A stretch of DNA of 64,000 bases. It comes from Lateolabrax maculatus. Taxonomy: Eukaryota; Chordata; Actinopteri; Acropomatiformes; Lateolabracidae. This document shows positions 34,801 to 45,500 of this stretch, one piece after another. The stretch covers positions 7,684,501-7,748,500 of the forward strand of contig CM062210.1 of assembly GCA_031216445.1 (NCBI GenBank), read 5' to 3'. Within the stretch, counting starts at the first letter, position 1, and every line of letters begins with the position of its first letter. Made by a program: the position numbers and the translations under genes. The notes beneath the pieces are model-generated. The model was not told where the DNA came from. It did no database searches and saw only the letters and a program-made list of their open reading frames with translations.

Positions 34801-36054
34801 ATTTTCTGGACTTAATTTGAAAAGCAGAAGTAGTTCCTGGATGCTTCATTTGCAGCTATTGTCTTGCGAGTGCCTGTCATTTGTCTCCAGGCTAAATAAT
34901 GCTGTATGTATCTGTAATAGTAGTTTGGTACACACGGTCCAGACTGCCACACAGGAGCGTTTACACGGGCACAAACACCCGCGTTAACAGCTAAACTCAC
35001 ACAGACACAAAATCTATGTGTGACGGACAAAAGGAGCCTCACTTGCAGCAGGCGGAAGTCTAAAACCTAAAATAAATCACTGTTCAGGAGGAGGCTAACC
35101 CTACATGACAACTACAGCTGTGGATCAGATTATTTTCAACAGTCCACCTTCCCTCGGTTCAAGACGTGTGGTGTTGTGCTGATGTGACTCTACTGCTGAG
35201 CACAGAGAGATTCAGCCTGTGTGCTTGTTCAGACACGGCCAAAGAGAAACGGGCAGCTTATCTTTCAGATCGTTCATAAAGTGTCCAGCGCCTCTGGGCC
35301 GATTCAATGTTTCATGCTAAGCTGTCAAGCAGATGTGGTGGAGGGCGGGGGGGGTTAAAACCGGATGCTGCTTTCTGCCAACAGGAAGCCATCTTTCATA
35401 ACATGGAGGGACTCGAAGGACAGGAAATCACAGTGTTGTGTGTCATATTGCAATGGATGGATGCAGGAAAAGAAGCTGTAAGACTTTATTTCTAACTAGA
35501 AATACAGAGCCAATTAAATGAAATCATAAACTAATAATAAGTGTACTGACACTTAAATATGAATATTGATGATTACATAGAGGAAATTAAAGTTTTAATA
35601 TTAAAAATCAATAACAACGTGTTAATTTGAGTATGTCACGTTGCTCCAGTTATCCAACCCATCACAGTCTGTTCCTCAGTATTTGTGATTCCTGTTGTGG
35701 AAATGATCATTCAGCTACATGATGTCATGCTGTCTTTTGTATACAAACAGTGTCATCTAGTGGCCACATGAGGGTCCACCATCAAATTCAAATTGTCTGG
35801 TAAATGGCAGCAATTCTTCTTTTTTAAGGGACTCAGGATTAACTTAAGTCTAGTGATTTTACTTTTCTTTGATTACAAATGTTACAACAAATTTCACATT
35901 ACTCCCCTACATGGAGTCAGGAGATAGATACAGCAGGTATCAGGATGGTTGCACAGTTGGAAAAAAGAAAAAAAAAATTCTTATACATAAAATATGTAAA
36001 TGTTTTTGCTTTTGCTTCTCTCTGGCACAATATTTTAGTTTTAATGTTATAAAA

Positions 36055-36280
36055 CCCACACTTCCGGTCTCCTAAACGAGGCGGGGCCTGCGCCTCGTTT
36101 TGAAGTGTCGTGAACTTCGTGTGGATATTTTATTAAGCAAAGAAACACGTTTTATTTCTTTTAATTCACGGTTGTTTTATGTGTAAATCTCTTTTAAATG
36201 TATGTTTTGAAGGCGACGTCGGCAGCAGTGAGACCAGACCGAACAACAGCGAGATGTCGCCAGATCTCGCGAGAGTAAAT
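36055..36280. promoter_or_regulatory. Orphan promoter-like cluster inside the long DNAJB6 intron
   Basis: ACTTCCGG (an ETS-type site, 36060-36067), a GC box (GGCGGGGCC, about 36080-36088) and the palindrome TCTCGCGAGA (36265-36274), a known core-promoter motif of CpG-island genes, occur within 220 bases. CpG is frequent here although the flanks are AT-rich. No coding exon was recognised next to it, so it may be a promoter of a non-coding transcript or part of a transposon. Confidence 0.4.
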
Positions 36281-37578
36281 AAGACACTTTATTACACTTT
36301 TTTAATCCTGATTTCGGAGCTTCCTCTATTTTTTACATTTCTTTATACTAAATTCCTGATTTATTTCCAGTAGTTACCATGTAATGTGAGGCTGGGACTC
36401 AATACCAAAATGTATCACCACACAGGTCACAAAAAGCTATGGGAAAAAAATCTATTATTTTTTAATATAATAATCACAGTAAGTGTGCTGCATAAAATCA
36501 ACTTATTATAATTTTTTTATCACAATGTTTAATATTATTAATAGTCAGGTCAGCATGGAGGTAGGTTATTGAAAAAACAGTTTTTGTGTTTGATGAAACA
36601 GTAATTTATTGATGGTCCCTAAAGCAGCCTCCAGCAGTTCTGGCGGGGCGCTGGAGGTGAACTATCCGCCCTCCTGCTGCCCACACCGGGGGAGACCGAG
36701 GAGGGAGACCCCGCTGGGTCCGGAGCGACTGTCTGTCAAATATCCAACTTCAAACTAACTTATCTGTCTGTGACCCGCAGCTCAATTAAGATACTTAACC
36801 TTAAACCATTAACGCCTGAAATGTGCATCAGCCTCTCCTTCATAACTCAGTTAAATCTGATCATACATATGTGACACACATGTTTTTATATGCAGAGTGA
36901 GTTACCCTCCCAGAGGATATCATTACCTTAGAAATCTGACGTTTCAGAAGTTGCCAAATAATTATCACGTTTTTAAACTCTCTTCAATATCTGAATAATC
37001 CAGTGAAATAATATTATATAATATATTATATTACCCCCACATTATGGTAAGTGTAGGATCAAAAATTAGAGCCCGATTACCTATATCTAAAAAAAGTAAG
37101 ACAAAATTATAAAAGCACTGTTGATCCAGGAGAGGGAGCTATTGCACTATAAATATAATTCCTGCTCCTTGCAACACCTCTTCAACCTCTTGTACCTTCA
37201 CTACGATCTCCTCAGAATAATTGAATTATGTAAACCCTGATTTACTAATTGATTTAATTACAGCCTCCAGGTTGTCAACTATAGATACAAATATGAAATT
37301 ATAACGCTGCCATATTTGTGCAGATCCTAAGATTAAGATATTATTTGATAAGATTTTGCTACTTAGTTTTTATTGCTATTTCGTGTATTAATCCCTTTGT
37401 AAAACACACACTGGGGGGGGGGGCAGGATATGAGCAATAGAGATTGGCTCAGGGGCTGCAGTGTCACCTAGCAACAGGGCTGCGCAAGCGCAAATGGTGA
37501 TTAAATCAGTACTGGTGAAAAAGAAATGGCAAGAACAAAGAGGCCAAACAGTGGAAGACATGGCCTTCACACCATCAA

Positions 37579-37599
37579 AACACACACACACACACACAG
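37579..37599. repeat. CA dinucleotide microsatellite
   Basis: A run of about ten CA units within the long DNAJB6 intron. Confidence 0.9.
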
Positions 37600-38614
37600 A
37601 CAGGCAGCATAGCGTGCATTCATTGATGTTCAATTGAATCTGGCAAATTCATCAGTCATGTTGTTCAGGCGTAAGACTCAACTGAAGGCCTCACCCTGCC
37701 CTTTTGTTCCTCTTCAGTTTTCCCACTCCTGACTTGTCTCTCTCAAAAATATGCAGTGAGGCTTGTGTAAATAAACTAGCCCCAGGCACATTCCTCAGGA
37801 AACACACTCCTCTGAACACAGTGACCTCTGAGCCAACTGCAATCATACATACTGTTCAATTTAACTTTGAATCTGAGCTCATCACGCCAAATGTTTAATA
37901 AGACCTAAAACTTATTTACTTAAGTTTTAATACCAATTGGGTTTTCCCAGAGCGAGGAGGCTTCTGGTTCAGCAGATCGACCGAGTCTTTAGTTTGGCTC
38001 GGTGTCTCTGCAGAGCTCAGGTTCTGTTTGAGGGCGTATTCAAAAGAGGTGCACTATCAGCACTTTCACAAGTTCATAAAAGTGTCCAGACGGGTGGGGC
38101 GAAGAGGGAAATGAGGAAACATGAGACAATACACATGAAGCCTGGAAGTGGGTGTGTCGTTTCCTTCTCACCTGGTCTGTAAAGGTAAAAGCATACCTAC
38201 CACACAGAAAACCTCAGGGTTCCAGGATACAGACGTAGGTTCGCTGAAAACAAAGTGACTGTTTCCTTGTGATCTCTTAGATAGAAGGTGAACAGGATTA
38301 TTTTGATGAAAGCACACAGAGCACATCACCAGTGTACTGTAGTGTCAGCGGCCAAGCCCTAATGTGAGTCATCTACGCTGAAACGGAGGCATTAGTAGGT
38401 TAAAATAATGCACACACGGTGAGCTGTATGATGGGTGGGTGTACAAAAGAAGCAGCCGTTGTGGTTTCCTTTATTCTGTGAAGCACGGTCAAAATGTGAT
38501 CAGGCACAAGCTCACACACCATACATCCAGGAAGAGTGAGACGATAAAAGAGCCACTCAAGCCAAAAGAAACATCACACAAGACACCAGGTGACTGCAGC
38601 AGCCTTTCCATGAC

Positions 38615-39448
38615 GTTCCACAAACTGAAGTTTATTGACCAAATCTGAACTCTTTATTTTGGTTTTTCCTTTTCTTTTTACAAAGAATGAAAACTCCCCT
38701 GTCTGCCCGGTAACAGTGTAAGGTGTTGTGTGGTCTAGGTTCATGGTTTGAGTTGCTGACACAGTTACAGTGAAACTACAAAGCAGCCTCCTGGAATCAG
38801 CAATCATGCAGAAACAAATGAAACATACTGTGTTATTCCTAAATACACAAACAAATGTAAAAGTAAGAAAACAAATGCACATTATAATAATTAATTATTA
38901 ATAATCTATGTCATTCATATTACACACGCGTGAACATGGTCACAGCTAACAGGTTAGCAAGGTGAAGTTCAAGTTAAAGACATTAGGGCAAATGGGTTAA
39001 GCGTTTATCATTCACTTGTTAAATTGGTCAAATGAAAAGAGCAAAAATGACATGCGTAAGTCTAAATGTAAAGCATCTTGTTTTCCTGCTACAATAAAAA
39101 AGACAATATCCACCCCAAAGGAGAAAAAAAAATATAGCACCCAGCTTTGTGCATATGGCAGAAAGAAAAAGTACAATTCAATTATTGTAGTAAACAAAAA
39201 CAAATTCCAGCAAGATGGTCCCCCCCATCCATAGTAATGGAATAAATACAAATATACAAATACTGTGAACATCTCTCACGCCTCCCTTGCAGTTAAGCTA
39301 AGATGAGAAAAGTGTCCTTCTGGGAATGAGATGCAGGAGGACAGAGAGAGGAGAGACCAACCGCCGGTACCAAACATAGTCACTGGGCGAGTTTTTCCAG
39401 CTGTAAAAACTGCATGTCGGTCGTATGTTGTTGTATGTTGCGAGATAA
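38615..39448 (-). other. dnajb6: DNAJB6 short-isoform 3'UTR
   Basis: It runs from the stop at 39449 to just past two minus-strand AATAAA signals at 38658-38653 and 38636-38631. The distal one is followed by TTCAGTTTGTGGAACG, a plausible GU-rich element. It also contains AT-rich sequence near 38880-38920. Confidence 0.65.
38631..38636 (-). terminator. dnajb6: Polyadenylation signal of DNAJB6 short isoform
   Basis: AATAAA on the minus strand. A second hexamer lies 22 bases upstream at 38658-38653. Together they are the best 3' end for the short mRNA. Confidence 0.6.
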
Positions 39449-39554
39449 TTACTTGTTATCCAGTCTTAGGAGCTGCTCCTTACCATTAACTGTTAAGGAT
39501 TTTAACTGACCGTCCTCCTCCACTTCCACCCGCTCCTGGCCGTTCTCCACAATC
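39449..39554 (-). CDS. dnajb6: DNAJB6 short-isoform terminal exon
   Basis: Acceptor AG at 39556-39555. It encodes [20 protein letters not shown], then [14 protein letters not shown] and TAA at 39451-39449. The codons for Gly-Lys contain GGTAAGG. Splicing at 39484/39483 removes [10 protein letters not shown] and joins the long-isoform exons instead. Confidence 0.97.
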
Positions 39555-42500
39555 CTGTAACAAAACACAAAAAGCAAACAAAAGTTCCTCAGAGATCAGG
39601 AAGTGGCATCGATTTTCTCATCGAACTCTCAGCAAGAAAGCAAATAAGTGTAGTTCCAAAAATGTCAAACTATTCCTTTAAAAATGCTGGTGAGTTTGAC
39701 ATTTAAGTACCGTTTTGTAGTAATTTTTCTGCCGTTGATGAACTTGGTGGAGGTCGACACAGATCTGAAGTTACCCATTCCTCCTCCCCCACCGCCAAAA
39801 GATGAAGAAGAGACGGAAGTGAAGCCTCCTCCTCCCATGTCTCCAAATGAGCTAAAACCTACAAAAGAGAGCACACATTCAAGAAAAACCTCAGTCAAAA
39901 TGGAAAAGCATCATGGATTCATGATGAATCATGTGGAATTATTTGTTGGGATGTACGCACCTGAATTAAACCCTGTCAAGCCATGCCCAAAAGCTGGGAA
40001 GTTCCCAAAACCAAAGAGCGACCCCCCCATCCTGCCTCGGCTTGTGCCCCTCTGGTGACTGCGACTGCCTCCGAAGAAATCGTCAAAGGGGTCATCAGCT
40101 GTGGATGGAGACACGGCACATGTTAGAGATTTGTGGAAGAGAAAGTGAGCAACATTTTTCACATTACATATAATCATTTGATCCATTAATATAAAACTTT
40201 TGATTGGAGCAGCTTCATAGCTGATTTCTTGATTCCAAAGGATTTATGTACCTGATAATAAAAAAGGTCAAAGCATCGGTTTGTAACTTCTGGAATAATG
40301 TTAAACCTAAACTGTCAAAGTGCCCACTGCTAATTCTCATCCTGAAGCCCCGAGGAAATGCTACTAATTGCACGATGCCAATCTGGGTCACCCCAGCAGG
40401 ATAAGGCTGGATCACTGGCACCATTTGCTGAAAGAAGACTCCTCCTTCAACCTTGAATGTACCGAGGCAGAGACAAGAAAGCTTTGCTTGTTCCCTTTGA
40501 CAGAAAGCTTAAAATAAAAGTATCCCCTGACCACTGTTGTAAATGCATTACTGTCTATTTACCTTGAAGAAACCATGAGAGGAGATAGTTAAAGCGCTGT
40601 CAGGAAGACAGTGGAAGTAAGAGTGGAAGATGTCGAGGCCGGTATATGCTGGATCATTTTACACAAAGAGAAAGCTGGGAGAACCTTAGCAGACCATTCA
40701 AGCACAAAGACTGAGATTAAATCAGTGAAGAAGGTGCCACGCCTATATAATAATAGGTTTACAGGATTTAATAGCACAGAATAAATTCAATTTCAACGTT
40801 TTTTCAAAATGTGCATGTGCATCATAATACAAATCCTTACAGGACTACACAATATATAAAAAGGAACAGAACATATAAATTAATCAAATAGTTTGAATCA
40901 AAATATAGGAGCTGCCCATGGAAATATATGTCTGCATATTTTTTTGTTAAATATTTCTGCAGTATATCCAACAAAAAGTGTGTAAGAACAATCTGTTGAT
41001 ATCTCCTTCTCGTCTACTTCTTCACATGTTCATTTGAGAATGAGTGTGTGCTGTTCTTGGCAGACGACTAAGCCCTCGTCATCGTGTGAATCTGTATTTG
41101 TCTCAACAGTGCGCACACCCCCACCCATCAGTCCTCTGGCCGCTCTGAGGTGGGTGAGTGACAGATCCACAGGACCAGCTGCTGCTCACTGAGACAAGCT
41201 GGACTGGAGGCTCTTTCTATGGCTGCCATCTTAAGGAAAGTCAAGAAAACCAAAATGGTTCTTTACATAAATCTATCCAAGAAAAAACACTTAATATAGA
41301 GCTGAAATAAACTTGACAAGATGGATGTTTTGGCATATCCTGTTTCATACCAATCAAGCATAATAAAAGTTGTCCTCAGTCAAAATAGAACTTGAACTTT
41401 ACTCGTCTGTGCGACAGTGCAGACAGCTTCATGGTTTGACTTTTTTTAAACAGTCCATGTTTACTGAAGAGAGTAAACAGCAACAGCTGTGCTCCAATAC
41501 TTTATCTTGTCCATGTTAATAAATACAGGAGTAATACAAGTCAGTGTCATAAAGGAAGTCTATAAAAATAATCAGATTTAGATGATGACTAATTCAGTAC
41601 CCTTTTTAAGCATCAACTCAAACATTAGATACATTTTTGCATTAAGTTTATATTGTACACCCACACTCGAGTGCTCACATCGTACTGTGTTTTACATGTG
41701 CTCTGACACATGCAGACACACGGCGCACACACTTGGCGTTATTACATTTGCTTTTGTTTTAATACGGAAGCTATTTTTGAAAGCATTCCAGTTGAGTGAT
41801 GTAGACGCTCAAATCCATCCTCTGCCTGCGTCTGAACTCCATATTTAGAGCTACACAGGGTGAACTACACATGCCTTCCAATCAGCCTTTTGCTGAACCC
41901 AGGCAAACCCAGGGTGGGTTATAAAGGCTAAACTCCTACAATATACTATACTTTATACAACTAATGACACTTCTGATGCAGTCAACTATCAGGCACTACG
42001 AGAAGCTGTCATTACAACAAAGGGACAGCTTTGGTCAACAGTATATTCATAGGGCTTATACAACATACACAGACATACAAACAGACACACTAAGATGTGA
42101 GACTGCCACTGATGATAATTTTATTACAGATTAATAAATTAAAACATATTGAAAAAATTAAAAAAAGATTATAATGAACAATTTCCCAAAGCATGTTTAA
42201 TCCAAGTAACAGTCCGAAACCAATCATATTCAGATTGCTTTTACATGCATACTAAATACTCACAATTGAGAAGCTGAAACCAAAGTATGTTTGGCAATTT
42301 TGCTAGAAAAAATGACTTTGAAAGCAAAATCAAAATAGTTTTCCTCTGTTGATCATTCGTTGTTTCAGCTGTACTCAGACGTAACATTTTTAAACTATGT
42401 TAGATCAACATGTCATTGAACTTTCTCCTACTACCTTAGCTAAACTAAGCTTGCTCTGCTTGTTTATATCTGTATGTGCATGTGAACATGTACTTGTGTG

Positions 42501-45500
42501 TTTAATTTCTTTTTTTCCATTCTCTCTCTTTTTGTGGAACATGTTTCACTAACTGAAAAACTACTCTATCCTGCAGTTGCTTTTGAATTGATAATAGGGA
42601 TAATATGATTAAAGCTGGAGTAAATTAAGAGGTCTTATACCTGGTTAATAGATGAAGGCTACATAATGAAGCTGAGGTCAACCTCCAGCAGAGATACTGT
42701 ACGTATTCCAACATGTGACATTTAGTGGCAAATGACCTCCCGAGGTGAACAGGGCTTAGAGCATTGCAGATGCACATTACAGTGCTGTGGGGGATTAACA
42801 CCAGGCTTTACAGAAGGTTTCCTGGGTCTAATGCTCTATCTTTCACATTTCTACACAGCAGGAGCTAAGGAAACTAATTAGGAAACAGAAATATCATATG
42901 ATATAAAACTGGGACCTACAGGATGTTCTCCTTTTCGCCCCGTCTCTCTTGAGCCTTCCCAGGTCATCCGCGTATATTTTTGACCAGATAAAATTATGCT
43001 GTTAATAATAGCCATTGCATGCTCCCCCACTCTCTTCAGTCGCTCTTTCTTCCGACTCTTTGAAAACAAGAAATCCCATGAGTGCTTAGCCAGAAGCAAA
43101 ATGGACTTACCAAAAAAATCTGCAAATGGATCTCTGCTGCCAAAGAATTCCCTGAAAACGTCCTCGGGATTACGGAATGTGAAGCCGCTGCCGCCAAAGT
43201 GATTGTAATGGCCACCTGTAAAGCATTAAACCACAAAATAGCTCATAAACTATACAATTATTTATCAAAAGCAGGATTATAAACACAGCTATGATTACAA
43301 GTGTTAAAAAAACACCAATGCAATACAGAGCTGTTTGTACTTGAATGAATGAATAAACATTAATATGTTACTACTGGTGGTTAAATGACTTTCAGAACAA
43401 TGCACGAACCATGCCACTAAAACATCCAGTCTACAGAGACTCAAAATCATTGCTTATTTTGAATCCTCATCATATTTTGACTGTTGAAATCTTATCAATC
43501 ATCTCCATGGCACTGACATAAATATTTTGTTATTTTGAAAGTCGTCTCCTTACCTCCTCCCCCTCCTCCTCCGCCTCCCGAAAGGCCTTCTTTGCCGTAT
43601 CGGTCATAAATATTTCTCTTGTTTTCTGTTGTGGGAAGAGAAGGACTTCAGATAAGAGAGAGACAGACAAAACAGACCAACAGAGAGAGAAAAATTCCCT
43701 GTTGTATTTTAAACCTCAGTTAGGGTCAGGAAAGTGTTCATGTTGCAAAGTATGTGTTAGCAACAAATTTGCTGCCCCTTTCAATTTTTGCTTTTCACTG
43801 TGACTAATTATAGTAATCAAAAACATTTCAAAGTCACGTCCTACTAATATGTGTTTACACATTTAAATTATCAGTTTGACCATCTGCATGTGGCTGAGAG
43901 TATTTCAAACTGTACAAAACTGCTCTTCAACAGTAAAAAAAAAAAAAATTAAAAAAAAGGCGTAACACATTTACAGCCCAAACTGATAACAGTTTATGAC
44001 ATCAAGTGATAAACAGAAAGTACGCCTTATCATACCACACAAGAATTCTGTAAAAGACCTACTCACTCCAGAATTAACAATCCTGAAATTGTGCACTGCA
44101 AATGCTAACAATACCTACTTCTTGTGACCGGGTGTGTGGTGCATAACTGTGACTACATGAAGAATGAAGATACAGGCTTCTGCTGTGTTCTCAAACCTAC
44201 ATTTGAATTCCAGACGCTCTACTCTCACACTTACAGCATTATTCTAGCAACTACATCCACTTGAGAAACAGAAACATAATGGATGAAATCATTTACCTGC
44301 TTGGCACATGTGATGCATGATAAATGTGCATGAAATACTTTTTTGTTACTGACCTAAATGTGTTCGGAGCACAAACTATCAAAAACTATAAAGTACTGAA
44401 AGTTGGGATCAAATGCCTGGTCAAATGAATAGTTTTATTAACATATTTTATAATCATATAATTCTTGATAATAATAATTTTGCCAATTTTAGAGGCTTTC
44501 CCACGCAAAGTTATTTTAAGGCTGCATGTTTTCAGATAACCTTTAACAGGAGGTTAACCTTTTGTTTAATGAAAAAAACATGATCGATGATCAGTTCCAA
44601 AACAGTACACTTCAAAGAAACATCATCATGTTCATATTTTCAATGCTTGACTTGACTTACACTGGCTATGTAACATATTTTCTCCCTTACCATCTGAGAG
44701 AACTTCATATGCCTCTGACAGCTCTTTGAACCTTTTCTCTGCTTCGTCCTTGTTGTCTGGGTTCTTGTCTGGATGCCACTTCAATGCCAATTTTCTGTAA
44801 CTGAGACACAAATACCATACAGTAAAGATTCAGACAGACAAAACAGAGACAGAGAAAACAGAGACAAACACACAATGTACGTCATATAATTTAGATATGT
44901 CAAGGGCAAATAGTCAGTTCTTATTACAGAAATCTGAGGTGGAAAATGTGTATGTATAACAGAATCCCCCTATCAGAAACACATATCCACATGCAAGTCT
45001 TTTTTTAGGTTGGTGATTATGCCTATGCCAAACATACAGACACCCAGCAGCCCTCTATGTGCACACACAAATACATACATACACACACTGTCCTTCTCCC
45101 CACCCAAGCAGAAATAACAAAGACAGCCTGAGCTCCACTGACGTGCAGCGTAGGCTTGCACAGCGGCTTACGCTGCATCAGCTGTTTGTTTCGAGCAGCG
45201 GCAGCAGCACAGCCAGCGGACACAAAGATGCTGTGGGCAAGACTGGGGACTGAGAGTCAGCCAGAGAAAAAGGCTGCACACAATCCAGGGATTCGGTCCC
45301 TTATGGATCTATAGTAAAAAGTCTTTGTAGTCGACGTCTTTGTTGTAATCTGTCACATTATCTAGCTGTCTAAAGCCTGGTCAATGGTCGCCGGCCAGAC
45401 TAAGCAGAACAATGCAGCGTCAGTCTTTGCAGTCAGGAAGCCTGTATGTTCACTAGTAAAAGCAACAGCAACCATTATCTTGCTCTGAATACCCTTTGTT

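Larger units (their letters stand above)
33205..39483 (-). other. dnajb6: Long-isoform intron of DNAJB6 (6.3 kb)
   Basis: This intron is removed only in the long isoform. In the short isoform its first bases are the coding tail and 3'UTR (39483 down to about 38615). It contains possible conserved non-coding sequence at 33600-34020 and 34560-34800, a promoter-like cluster at 36055-36280, a GC-rich patch at 36625-36740 and a CA repeat at 37579-37598. Confidence 0.75.

Noticed and set aside
39684..40058. 124-residue plus-strand open frame
   Set aside because: Antisense to two DNAJB6 exons and the 102-bp intron between them. Its proline run is the complement of the glycine codons.
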